From Nonomuraea aurantiaca (GTDB lineage Bacteria; Actinomycetota; Actinomycetes; Streptosporangiales; Streptosporangiaceae), in the NCBI RefSeq assembly GCF_020215705.1, contig NZ_JAIWNB010000018.1, positions 62,001 through 126,000 on the forward strand: 64,000 nucleotides of DNA. Reading direction: 5' to 3'. A model generated the notes under the pieces. It did no database searches. It was given only the letters and a program-made list of their open reading frames with translations, and was not told the DNA's origin. Numbering within the stretch: the stretch's first letter is position 1; each line of letters opens with the position of its first letter. Below are positions 25,780 to 33,428 of this stretch, one piece after another. The position numbers and the translations under genes were made by a program.

Positions 25780-26988
25780 ATGCTTTCGTCTGTTCACGCC
25801 TCGCGCCTCGAAGTCGCCGGCGAGCTGCTGTCCCTGCTCCGCGACACCACCACCGAGCCACGTACCGACACGCAACTGGAGGCCTTGACCCTGGCCGTGG
25901 CGGCCGACCTGCCCGTCCTGCTGTGGGGGGAGCCGGGGATCGGCAAGACCGCGGCGCTGCGGCAACTCGCCGAGACGCTCGGCCTGCCCCTCACGACGGT
26001 GATCGCCAGCGTGCACGAGCCGTCCGACTTCTCCGGTCTGCCGGTGGTCGGTGACGACCCCGCCGTGCAGGGCGTCCCGATGGCGCCGCCGGATTGGGCC
26101 GTACGTCTGGCTCACGCGGGCCGGGGGCTGCTCTTCCTGGACGAGCTGTCCACGGCACCGCCCGCCGTACAGGCCGCCCTGCTCCGCCTGGTTCTGGAAC
26201 GGCGGGTCGGGGCCCTGCGGCTTCCGGCGGGTGTCCGGATCGTGGCGGCCGCCAACCCGCGTTCCTCTGCCGCCGACGGCTGGGAGCTGAGCCCGCCGCT
26301 CGCGAACCGGTTCGTCCACCTGCAGTGGCGTCACGATCACGACGTCGTCGTACGCGGCCTCGGCGGGACCTGGCCGCGCGCGAGCCTGCCGTGGCTCGAC
26401 CCGGCGCGGCTGTCCGAGGCGGTGACGTTCGCCCGGCGGGCGGTGTGCGGGCTCCTCACCGCCCGCCCCGATCTCGTGCACCGGCTGCCGAACAACGAGG
26501 CGCACCGGGGTGGCCCGTGGCCCTCCCCCCGCAGCTGGGAGATGGCGTTGTGCCTGACCGCCTTCGCCGGCGCGGCCAAGGCGTCCAAGGACGTGCTGTC
26601 CCTGCTGGTCAGGGGCACGGTGGGAGACGGGCCCGGGCTGGAGCTGCTTGCCGCCATGGATCGGATGGACCTGCCCGACCCCGAGGCGCTGCTGGCCGAC
26701 CCGGCGACGGCCGAGCTGCCCCAGCGAGGTGACCTGCGCCAGGCCGTACTTGACGGGGTGGTCGCGGCGGTGCGGAAGCGGCCGGACAAGGGCCGGTGGG
26801 AGGCGGCATGGGAACTGCTGGTGCGAGCGCTGGAGACCGGCGCCCCGGACCTGGTGGTCGTGCCCGCCTCGACGCTCGCCGCGCTGCGCCGCGCGGACTG
26901 GACGGTTCCGGCCTCGATCGAAAGGCTCGCCGGGGTGGTCTCCTTGAGCAGGAAGGCGGATGAGGTCGCGGCGCGGGTGTCGGGCTGA
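25780..26988 (+). CDS. MoxR-type AAA+ ATPase
   Basis: 402 aa. The AAA+ core occupies about residues 25-200: Walker A GEPGIGKT, Walker B LLFLDELS, sensor-1 AAANPR and an arginine-finger context SPPLANRF. The SVHEPSDFSGLPVV segment after the first strand-helix unit is typical of MoxR-like ATPases that act with VWA-domain partners. The C-terminal half is a helical lid and an unassigned region. The stop overlaps the next start as TGATG, so the ATPase and VWA protein are translationally coupled. MoxR ATPases typically remodel or activate metal-dependent or multi-subunit proteins. Confidence 0.9.
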   Translation: MLSSVHASRLEVAGELLSLLRDTTTEPRTDTQLEALTLAVAADLPVLLWGEPGIGKTAALRQLAETLGLPLTTVIASVHEPSDFSGLPVVGDDPAVQGVPMAPPDWAVRLAHAGRGLLFLDELSTAPPAVQAALLRLVLERRVGALRLPAGVRIVAAANPRSSAADGWELSPPLANRFVHLQWRHDHDVVVRGLGGTWPRASLPWLDPARLSEAVTFARRAVCGLLTARPDLVHRLPNNEAHRGGPWPSPRSWEMALCLTAFAGAAKASKDVLSLLVRGTVGDGPGLELLAAMDRMDLPDPEALLADPATAELPQRGDLRQAVLDGVVAAVRKRPDKGRWEAAWELLVRALETGAPDLVVVPASTLAALRRADWTVPASIERLAGVVSLSRKADEVAARVSG

Positions 26989-28196
26989 TGGACCTGGACA
27001 AGCTCTTCACCGCCCGGTTGTACGCCGCGCGCGCCCGGCCTTATCTGGCGACGGCGCTGTTCGCGCTGCAGCCGGTGGAGTCGCGGTTCGTGCCCACGAT
27101 GGCCGTGGATCGGCACTGGCGGTGTTACGTCTCACCGGCGTTCGTCACGCGGACCCCCGTGGAGGAGCTGGCGAGCGTGTGGGTGCACGAGGTCTCCCAC
27201 CTGCTGCGCGACCATCACGGCCGCAGCGACCGGGTCGCCCGGCAGCGGGAGCTGACGGGACGGGGAGAGCGGCTGCGAATGAACATCGCCGCGGACCTCG
27301 AGATCAACGACGACGTGTTCGGTGACGGGCTGGCCCGGCCCGAGGGCGCCGTCCAGCCGAAGACGCTGGGTCTGCCGGAAGGCGAGCTCATGGAGGACTA
27401 TCTCCGCCAGTTCCGACTTGGGCCGTACACGCAGAGTCTGGTCTGGCTGGACTGCGGCAGCGGCGCCGACGGACTCGAGCGGGAGTGGGATCTCGGGCCG
27501 GAGGGCGCGAACGGGCTCAGCGACCACGAGCGGGAGGGGGTCCGGTTCCGGGTGGCGCAGGGCATCAACGCCCATCCGGGGAACGTGCCCAAGGGCTGGC
27601 GGCGGTGGGCGGAGGAGGCCTTCCACCCGCCGCAGCCGTGGCGGGACCTGCTCGGCACGGCCATCCGCTCGGCGGTGTCCGGGCCCGGCGTGGGCGAGGA
27701 CTACACCTACGGCAGGCCACCGCGGCGCTCGGCCGGCCTGCCCGGCGTCATCCTGCCGAGCCTGCGGCGCAGGCCCCCGAGGATCAGCGTGGTCGTCGAC
27801 ACCTCGGCATCGGTCAGCGACGCCGAACTGGGGAGCGCGTTGCTGGAGGTCGCCGCGATCGTCCGCGCCGTGGGCGGCCGGCGCGACCTGGTCAGCGTGC
27901 TGTCCTGCGACGCGGCGGCCCGGGTCGCGCAACCGCTGTGCCGGGCCGAGGGGATGACGCTGGTGGGCGGCGGCGGCACGGACCTGCGTGCGGGCATCGC
28001 CAAGGCGCTGCGGGCAGGCCCGCGGCCGGACGTCATCGTGGTCCTGACCGACGGGCAGACCCCTTGGCCGCAGGAGCGGCCGGCGTCCCGCATAGTGGTG
28101 GGGCTGTTCTCCAGGACCAAGCGGTCGTACGAGGGCGATCCCGACTACGTGCCCGACACGCCGCCCTCATGGGCACGGGTGGTCGACATAGGCTAG
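26988..28196 (+). CDS. HExxH metallopeptidase-like/VWA protein (DUF2201-like)
   Basis: 402 aa with two parts. Residues about 30-130 contain VWVHEVSHLLRDHHGR, an HExxH zinc-binding motif, and AADLEINDD, which could supply a further ligand. From about residue 260 there is a VWA-like domain with the MIDAS motif DTSASVS, then GGGGTDLR and VVLTDGQTPWP. Family knowledge: this combination is annotated as VWA-like/putative metallopeptidase DUF2201, normally next to a MoxR ATPase. ATG 26988 overlaps the ATPase stop (TGATG). No signal peptide is seen, so a cytoplasmic role is expected. Catalytic activity is unproven. Confidence 0.88.
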   Translation: MDLDKLFTARLYAARARPYLATALFALQPVESRFVPTMAVDRHWRCYVSPAFVTRTPVEELASVWVHEVSHLLRDHHGRSDRVARQRELTGRGERLRMNIAADLEINDDVFGDGLARPEGAVQPKTLGLPEGELMEDYLRQFRLGPYTQSLVWLDCGSGADGLEREWDLGPEGANGLSDHEREGVRFRVAQGINAHPGNVPKGWRRWAEEAFHPPQPWRDLLGTAIRSAVSGPGVGEDYTYGRPPRRSAGLPGVILPSLRRRPPRISVVVDTSASVSDAELGSALLEVAAIVRAVGGRRDLVSVLSCDAAARVAQPLCRAEGMTLVGGGGTDLRAGIAKALRAGPRPDVIVVLTDGQTPWPQERPASRIVVGLFSRTKRSYEGDPDYVPDTPPSWARVVDIG

Positions 28197-28767
28197 GCAG
28201 GTCGGCGTTGGCGGTCGTACGCTCCGGCGGTCGCCTGCGTCCCGAAACCCGCAGCGTCTCCGGCATCGAGACGAAGCGATGACCGGCGACCCTGGGGACG
28301 GCACGGCGGCCCCGATGCTGAGAGGACGAAAGCATCTCGTCCGGCCGTCAGGAGATCGAGTTCCGGCGGGTGGGCCACGACCTCGTTGAGATCGTCATCG
28401 ACGGCGTTCCGTTGCTCGACCTCGTGCGGGAGGCGGAGCTCCCGTACGCGCGGTCCGAGCAGCTCGAACGAACCGAGGAGTTCGCACCCGAGCCCGCCCC
28501 ACTGCTCGCGGGAGGCCCGGGACACCGACGACCCTTCTCGGGCGCCGCCGAGGTCCTCCCGGAGGCGATGAACCCACTCCGCGGGGAAGACCTGCTCAAG
28601 TCGCTCTCTGCTGATCTCCAGGATTCCTCCTTACGCCAGGGGAAGAAGGGCGCCGTCCTGGACGGCCTTGTGATCCTCAGGCGCCGGACAGATCGGCACG
28701 GCGAGGATCTGGCATGTCCGTTGAAGCTCCTCGACTCTGGTCGCGTGGATCTGCCGCCCCCTCTGAC
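28197..28767. other. Gene debris between the VWA gene and the esterase pseudogene
   Basis: No intact gene is seen. On the plus strand, 28322-28510 looks coding (IEFRRVGHDLVEIVIDGVPL, then DLVREAELPYA) but lacks a proper start and runs into unrelated sequence. On the minus strand, 28756-28631 looks like a C-terminus ending in DGALLPLA. It is followed by AAGGAGG (28632-28626) and by a second coding-like stretch (EISRERLEQVFPAEWVHRL) with no ATG or GTG start. The mix suggests remnants of at least three genes joined by deletion. Confidence 0.5.
28322..28510 (+). pseudogene. Remnant of an unidentified small protein gene
   Basis: The translation from 28322 has the composition of a folded protein (IEFRRVGHDLVEIVIDG, LLDLVREAELPYA, APLLAGG), but an in-frame stop lies directly upstream at 28319-28321 and the only start is an internal GTG at 28370. 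After about 28510 the sequence stops looking like the same protein. Function unknown. Confidence 0.4.
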
Positions 28768-29806
28768 CTAGCAGGTGGTGCCGACCACCTCGTAGTAGTT
28801 CGGTCCCGTCTGCCGCAAGGTCGTCGTCACGAACGTGTTCCACAGGCCCATCGCCTGGTCGGAGCCGTTGGCGTACGCGTAGCCGCCGGACTGGTGGGCC
28901 CGGCCCGCCTGGGTGTGCGCGTAGTTGGTGGCGGTGAAGCAGGGCTGCGGCGACGGGGTGGGGGTGGGTGTCGGCGTGGGGGTCGGTGGTGATCCCGTGT
29001 CGAGGCCGAAGAAGCGGGTGTCGTAGTAGGCCGAGCAGATGGTGTCGAGGAAATAGGCGCCCGCCGTGCCGCACTGCTCCGCAGCGCCGCCCGGATCGAC
29101 CGGCGTGCCGTGGCCCATCCCGGCGATCCGGTAGAAGCGGACCTCACCGCCGCGGTACGTCTCCATCGTGGTGCCGCCCGGCAGGGGCCGTTGAGGCGGG
29201 AGTCTGCGACAGGCCGAGTACGTCGGTGAACTGGTCCCTGAGTTCGACGCCGTTGGCCTTGTTGACCACGTAGTCGGCCTGGCCGTGCCAGATCGAGACT
29301 CTCGGCCGCGGCCCGGTGTAGCCGGGGTACGCGCCGCGCACCAGAGCTCCCCAGTCCTTGGGGGTCTTGGTGACCGGGCCGTTCATGCAGGTGCTGGTCG
29401 AGGCGGGTGGGGAGCAGCGGTACGGCAGCCCCGCGACGATGGAGGCCGCGTCGAACAGCTCCGGGTACGCCGCGACCATGACCGCGGTCATCGCGCCGCC
29501 CGCGGACAGGCCGGTGATGGAGATGCGATCGGGGTCGAGCTGGTAGGTGGTCGTCGCGTACGACACCATCTGGGCGATGGACAGCGCCTCGCCCTGGCCG
29601 CGGCCGATGTCGCCTTCCTGGAACCATTGGAAACAGTTCGACGGCGGGGTGGTGGCCTCGGGGAAGATCAGCGCGAAGCCGTACAGGTCGGCGAACTTCC
29701 GCCAGCCGGAGTTGGTGTAGTAGGCGTCGGCGCTCTGCGTACACCCATGCAGGGCGACGACGGCGGGGGAGCCCGCGGGCAGGCCGTCGGGGCGGTAGAC
29801 CCACAC
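28768..29806 (-). pseudogene. PHB-depolymerase-type esterase, 5'-truncated and frameshifted
   Basis: The first part (29806 to about 29170) has ALHGCTQSADAYY (oxyanion region), the lipase box GLSAGG, CFQWFQ and PRVSIWHGQAD. The second part, in another frame (about 29180 to 28768), continues with LPGGTTMETYRGG, GMGHGTPVDPG containing the catalytic His, a Thr-Pro repeat linker and a C-terminal Cys-bounded domain (YAHTQAGRAHQSGGYAYANG). The frames would join if one C were added in the run near 29185. The N-terminus lacks a signal peptide and starts at VWVYRPDG, abutting the nucleotidyltransferase gene. Two independent lesions indicate a dead gene, although the frameshift alone could be a sequencing error. 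Confidence 0.8.
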
Positions 29807-29831
29807 GTTGGACGTCGCCGCGGCCGGGCGG

Positions 29832-30539
29832 TCAGCGGTCGGCCGGTGGGTTCCAGTGGGCGATGCGGACCTCGCGCAGCCAGGCTTCGACCGTGGCGGC
29901 GTCGGGCTCGGCGGGCAGCGGCGTGCGGGCGGTGTCGAACGCCTTCTCCGTGGCCGCCAGGAGGTCGTGGGCCTCCTGGGTGCTGCCTTCCGCGACCCTT
30001 TCGCCGAAGGCGTGGATCGCCTCGGGGTCGGGGAGCCGGATCGGCAGGTGGCCGGTCTCGTACAGCTCGCGCCCCTGGTGCACGAGGCGGGCGAGGTGGC
30101 GGGCGTGCTTGCTGGTCCGCTTGCGGGTGTCGGCCGAGAACGAGCCGTCGCCGCGCCGGTCGAGGCGCTGGAACTGCTGTGTGGCGTACCCGAGATAGGC
30201 GTTGCGGACCCGCGGGCCGGACAGGAACGCGGTCCGGATGGCGATCAGCTGGTCACCGAGCGGGGTTCGGGTTTCGTACAGGTCGTCCGGCAGCCACACC
30301 AGCTCCATCACGGTCGGATTGCCACTCAGCGCGAGAGAGCACCACTTGCCCACCTCGTGGAGGGTCCGGTCGGGGTTCGTGTGGACGATGCTGTCCTTGG
30401 GCCGGGACAGGCCGACCCTGGCCAGCGTGGGGGTGGCGAAGATACCAAGCCGGTCGACGTCGGAGTCAGGCCCGGCCAAACCGTAGGCGGTGGAGCCGAC
30501 GACGCCGGCCAGCAGCACGGTGCCGGGGATGTTGGTCAC
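29832..30539 (-). CDS. Predicted nucleotidyltransferase (pol-beta superfamily, COG3541-like)
   Basis: 235 aa with the minimal nucleotidyltransferase signature GSTAYGLAGPDSDVDRLGI: a GS motif and the metal-binding Asp pair. MELVWLPDDLY, typical of the YcgL/RlaP-like group, follows. GTG 30539 has GAAGGA about 6 nt upstream. It follows a P-loop kinase-like gene by 53 bp on the same strand, so the two are probably one operon. Substrate unknown; nucleotidyl transfer to RNA, nucleotide or protein is possible. Confidence 0.82.
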   Translation of the reverse strand: MTNIPGTVLLAGVVGSTAYGLAGPDSDVDRLGIFATPTLARVGLSRPKDSIVHTNPDRTLHEVGKWCSLALSGNPTVMELVWLPDDLYETRTPLGDQLIAIRTAFLSGPRVRNAYLGYATQQFQRLDRRGDGSFSADTRKRTSKHARHLARLVHQGRELYETGHLPIRLPDPEAIHAFGERVAEGSTQEAHDLLAATEKAFDTARTPLPAEPDAATVEAWLREVRIAHWNPPADR

Positions 30540-30592
30540 GGGGGGTCCTTCAGGGGGTGGTGATCGGGCAGCGGTGGTCCCGTGCCGTGCGG

Positions 30593-31219
30593 TCAGTGGG
30601 GGACAGGTCCGTCGAAGTGGATGCCTTCCAGGAGGTCGGCGGTCGGCCGGTCCAGGACGTGCGCGCCGGTAGCCGGGCTGGTGCGGCCGGCCCGGACCCG
30701 CCCCAGCAGCGCCTCCCAGCGGCGATGGTGCAGCGCGAACGTTCGCCTCGCCACGACCCGCCCCCTGGCCTGCTGGCCGGCCAGCGCGTCCGCTGGAGGG
30801 GCGTCGAGCAGCAGCAGGTGGAACGGGACCGCCGACCGGCGCGCCAGCCAGGCGAACCCGTGCAGCACGGCGGATCCGCAGCCGCGATTGTGCGCGATCA
30901 CCGCGGTCCCGCCCCGCAACGCCCGGCCGATGCGCCACACATGCGTCGTGAACACCACCGCGGTACGCACCGGCTTGGGCGCCCAGCCCAGACTCGTGCT
31001 CCACCGCAGGCGTGACTGCGCCGAGTCGATCACCACCACTCCGCCCGCCACGACCGGCCGGCTCTCCGTGCCGTCCAGGGCGTACAGGCGGCGCAGCAGC
31101 GTGGTCTTGCCCGCACCGGGCAGGCCGGTCAGGATCACCAGGGAGCCGGCCGGGTAGCGCAGCGTCCCAGCGGCCTCCGAGGCCGCCGGCACCGAGATTG
31201 TCAAAACCCTCACCCTCAC
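30593..31219 (-). CDS. P-loop ATP-binding protein, AAA_33/kinase type
   Basis: 208 aa with the Walker A motif ILTGLPGAGKTTLLRRL near the N-terminus and a strand-Asp VVVIDSAQSR that fits nucleic-acid or zeta-toxin-like kinases. FHLLLLDAPP, an Arg-rich lid (RGRVVARRTFALHHRRWEALL) and a C-terminal HVLDRPTADLLEGI follow. The start is uncertain among GTG 31219, GTG 31213 and TTG 31204. It is paired with the nucleotidyltransferase downstream. A small-molecule or nucleotide kinase role is inferred. Confidence 0.7.
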   Translation of the reverse strand: MRVRVLTISVPAASEAAGTLRYPAGSLVILTGLPGAGKTTLLRRLYALDGTESRPVVAGGVVVIDSAQSRLRWSTSLGWAPKPVRTAVVFTTHVWRIGRALRGGTAVIAHNRGCGSAVLHGFAWLARRSAVPFHLLLLDAPPADALAGQQARGRVVARRTFALHHRRWEALLGRVRAGRTSPATGAHVLDRPTADLLEGIHFDGPVPH

Positions 31220-31274
31220 CCCGATAGGACGGATACCCGCTTGGTCACATTTTGCTGCACGTCAGGCGACAAGA

Positions 31275-31625
31275 GTGCCGTATCAGCCTCCTTATCCGCA
31301 GATGCGGGTGGATGGCGTCATCCGGGAGAAGGCCCCTGGGCGGGGGCTGAGAATCGAGGGGCGGCGGTCCAGCGGCGCCGCCTACAGTGCTTCGGCATCG
31401 ACCGGGTCGGCCGCCCGGGACGGCGCCCCGGACTGCGCCACCACCTGGACCGGGCACGACTACAACAAGTGGGTCAAGGTCCGCAACGACTGCGGGCACA
31501 CCATCCGCGTCAAGATCGTCATCCAGTACAACTTCGACAGTGAATGCAAGGTGCTCAAGCCGCACAAGACCTTCTTCTTCCGGCACGGCTGGGGCTCCTA
31601 CCTCGACGAGGTCAGGGCCTGCTGA
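31275..31625 (+). CDS. Small cysteine-rich protein, tendamistat-like pattern, no signal peptide
   Basis: 116 aa. The C-terminal 65 residues form a compact four-Cys unit: APDCATTWTGHDYNKW, RNDCGHTIRVKIVIQYN, SECKVLKPHKT and DEVRAC. The Cys spacing and beta-rich character resemble the alpha-amylase inhibitor (tendamistat) type of Streptomyces secreted proteins; this resemblance is tentative. Upstream residues are not hydrophobic, although ASASTGSAA looks like sequence just after a signal-peptide cleavage site. The export signal may have been lost. Start GTG 31275 is uncertain. Confidence 0.5.
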   Translation: MPYQPPYPQMRVDGVIREKAPGRGLRIEGRRSSGAAYSASASTGSAARDGAPDCATTWTGHDYNKWVKVRNDCGHTIRVKIVIQYNFDSECKVLKPHKTFFFRHGWGSYLDEVRAC

Positions 31626-31738
31626 CCTGGCGCGCAACCGAATGCCTGCACGACAGGCAGACGGCGCCCGCCGCCCGCCGCCGGGGGTGTGTCCCGCTGA
31701 CGGCTCGCGACCGCCTCGCTCCATCAGAAGCTCGGGCT

Positions 31739-31767
31739 CGGTCTGGTCCCGTTGTCGCGGGACCAGA
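31739..31767 (+). terminator. Hairpin after the cysteine-rich protein gene
   Basis: GGTCTGGTCCC and GGGACCAGACC are perfectly complementary around a 7-nt loop (GTTGTCG), about 115 bp after the stop at 31625. No U-tract follows, so a factor-dependent terminator or processing site is the likely role. Confidence 0.5.
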
Positions 31768-32011
31768 CCCGCGAGCCCAGAGAATCCGAGTCCGGTCATT
31801 CGCCTCCGGGGCCGGCGGCGCCGTCTTGGCGCATGGGGGTGTTCGGGAAGCCGCGCGGGGTCGGCGGTGCGCCTACTTGACGCTCAAACACGGGAACGCC
31901 AGTTCCGCCACGCCCGCCTTCAGGACCGCCTCGCGACCCGCAGCTCCTGAAGTCTGACCACGCACTGTCACCACCGCATTTCACGCCGGCGCCCGAATTC
32001 CGGTACGCGAA

Positions 32012-32076
32012 GGTGCCTTCCACTCTGTCTCAGCGGCGACCCCAGCAAGTCGCCGCCAAACAGGGTGGAAGGCACC
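32012..32076. terminator. Long compound hairpin between convergent genes
   Basis: The outer arms GGTGCCTTCCACTCTGT (32012-32028) and ACAGGGTGGAAGGCACC (32060-32076) pair with one mismatch, and the inner arms GCGGCGAC/GTCGCCGC (32033-32040/32049-32056) pair perfectly. On the plus strand CTTTT follows the right arm. It lies between a plus-strand and a minus-strand gene, so a bidirectional terminator is the simplest reading. A small non-autonomous element or structured RNA is an alternative. Confidence 0.6.
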
Positions 32077-32112
32077 CTTTTCTCGCGCTATCTCATTTTT
32101 CGCCGAGTAAAA

Positions 32113-32442
32113 TCAGGACCGTTGCCAACCTTCAGGAAGAGGCGCCTGCTTCGCGGAGGGGGCCGCGTCGTAAAGGATGAAGAGCGCCCAGTCCCGCCCG
32201 TTGGTCGCACAGGCCGAATGGTCCCAGGTCCACCAGCCCTGACTGGCGCCCCATCTGCGCTGGGCCTCGCAGGTCCCCTCGTCCGGATAGAAATTGAAGA
32301 TGTACCAGACTCCCGCCATGGCGTTCGCCTGCGTGGCGGACGGTGCGCTGTTCGCCCACGTGGGCGCGGCCAGCGTCATGCCGCCGGCGGCGAGTGCGGC
32401 CGTGATCGCGAGCGTTGCCGCGGCTTTCTTGATTGTTCGCAC
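32113..32442 (-). CDS. Small secreted protein (109 aa)
   Basis: GTG 32442 has AGGAG 7 nt upstream. The N-terminus (RTIKKAAATLAITAALAAGG) is a classical signal peptide with likely cleavage after APTWA. The mature part is aromatic and carries two Cys (WYIFNFYPDEGTCEAQ, DHSACATNGRDWALFILYD). It resembles the product of the neighbouring gene 32478-32765 in the C...GxWALxIxYD ending, so the two are diverged paralogues. Function unknown. Confidence 0.75.
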   Translation of the reverse strand: MRTIKKAAATLAITAALAAGGMTLAAPTWANSAPSATQANAMAGVWYIFNFYPDEGTCEAQRRWGASQGWWTWDHSACATNGRDWALFILYDAAPSAKQAPLPEGWQRS

Positions 32443-32477
32443 TGTTGTCTCCTGAGTTTGATTCATCGGATCGAAGG

Positions 32478-32765
32478 TCAGGGAGAGGGGTCGTAGATGA
32501 TCCAGAGGGCCCACTGGCCGTTGAGGGGTCGGCAGGTGAATCCGATGGCGCCGTTCTGGTGCACGTAGGCCCGGCCGACTTCGGCGCAGCTGTCCACGCT
32601 GGAATACCAGCCGCCCCATTCCGTGTGGCTCTCCACCTGCGCGGGGCCGGCCACCTGCCGGCTCGTCGAGCTGCTCTGTGCCGCGAATGCGGGGACCACG
32701 GGAGTCAGCGCCAGGCCCAGGCCGACTACGCCGACGGCTATGCGCCTCGCCATGCGATTGTGCAT
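32478..32765 (-). CDS. Small secreted protein (95 aa), paralogue of the next gene
   Basis: ATG 32765 has AAGGG about 8 nt upstream. Signal peptide: MARRIAVGVVGLGLALTPVV with probable cleavage after PAFA. The mature part is about 65 residues with two Cys (SVDSCAEVG, GFTCRPLNGQWALWIIYD). The WALWIIYD ending matches WALFILYD of the protein at 32113-32442, 35 bp downstream. Probably an exported two-Cys protein; no function assigned. Confidence 0.75.
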   Translation of the reverse strand: MHNRMARRIAVGVVGLGLALTPVVPAFAAQSSSTSRQVAGPAQVESHTEWGGWYSSVDSCAEVGRAYVHQNGAIGFTCRPLNGQWALWIIYDPSP

Positions 32766-32796
32766 ACTTCATCCCTTCTTTCTGGATCGAAAACCC

Positions 32797-33108
32797 TTAG
32801 GCGGGGACGGAGACGCTGAAACGGTCTCCGACCTGCACGGGACTCGTACCCGGAGCGATGATGAGGGACAGTCCCTGGCAGTGCGTTCCTTGGTAAACGG
32901 TGACGGCGACATTCGTGCGATTTGTGACATTGTTGAAGGCTGATGTGGTGCTGTAACAACCGGCCGTGGGATTGTTATACACGATTCTTTGTCCAGCGGG
33001 CTGCCGGGTAAGAATCAGTGTTCCCGTGGCGGCGTTCGCGGGTGCCGCGATGAACGCCATGCCTGCGACCAATGTCGTTATCGCGAGGAAACGTGCTCTC
33101 GTTCTCAA
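32797..33108 (-). CDS. Small secreted protein (103 aa), TTG start
   Basis: TTG 33108 follows AAGGAGGG with good spacing; no ATG or GTG is better placed. A signal peptide (FLAITTLVAGMAFIAAPANA) precedes a beta-rich mature domain with two Cys (NPTAGCYSTTSAFNNV, VYQGTHCQGLSLIIAPGTSP). This resembles the generic small secreted proteins of actinobacteria that end in a C-x-G...PG pattern. It is not obviously homologous to the two proteins downstream. Function unknown. Confidence 0.75.
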   Translation of the reverse strand: MRTRARFLAITTLVAGMAFIAAPANAATGTLILTRQPAGQRIVYNNPTAGCYSTTSAFNNVTNRTNVAVTVYQGTHCQGLSLIIAPGTSPVQVGDRFSVSVPA

Positions 33109-33428
33109 TGCGACCCTCCTTTTGTCGCGAATCTCCAGGGGATTTCGAGGCCGCGGACACCATGGTCGCCGCTTCCTCTGTCGTTTCGCTGGCGTGGCGC
33201 TGACATGTCCCTGTTGCAGGAGTCAGGGTCTGGGGCTACATGGCCCATCGGCCGGGTTCACCGGGCCCGCTATGACGGAGAGTCGCCGAGCGTGAAGATC
33301 GCCGGATGGCCGCAGTCACCCCGCGGGCCACCGTCGTCCACCTCGCGTGAAAAACGGTTTTTCAAGATCCGCCTTTTTTGACCTCTCTTCCGTACACGTT
33401 TCGACAGTTGAACGCGGAAGGAGAAGCC
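33109..33428. promoter_or_regulatory. Divergent promoter region with AT-rich palindrome
   Basis: The 320-bp region between the secreted-protein gene (minus) and the HATPase gene (plus) contains TGAAAAACGGTTTTTCA at 33348-33364, a perfect 7-bp dyad with a 3-bp centre, about 65 bp before the HATPase start. It is conspicuous in such GC-rich DNA and is a candidate operator. No further gene is seen. Confidence 0.5.

Larger units (their letters stand above)
31626..32112. other. Intergenic region between convergent small-protein genes
   Basis: This 487-bp stretch contains no credible gene. Its one clear structure is the long inverted repeat at 32012-32076. A shorter dyad, GGTCTGGTCCC...GGGACCAGACC, lies at 31739-31767. 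Confidence 0.6.

Noticed and set aside
29285..31015. 576-codon open frame on the plus strand
   Set aside because: It is antisense to the esterase remnant, the nucleotidyltransferase and the P-loop gene, and its Arg/Gly-rich translation has no signal or domain.
28197..33108. Possible mobile element or genomic island boundary in the decaying region
   Set aside because: No transposase, integrase, tRNA gene, terminal inverted repeats or target duplications could be identified.
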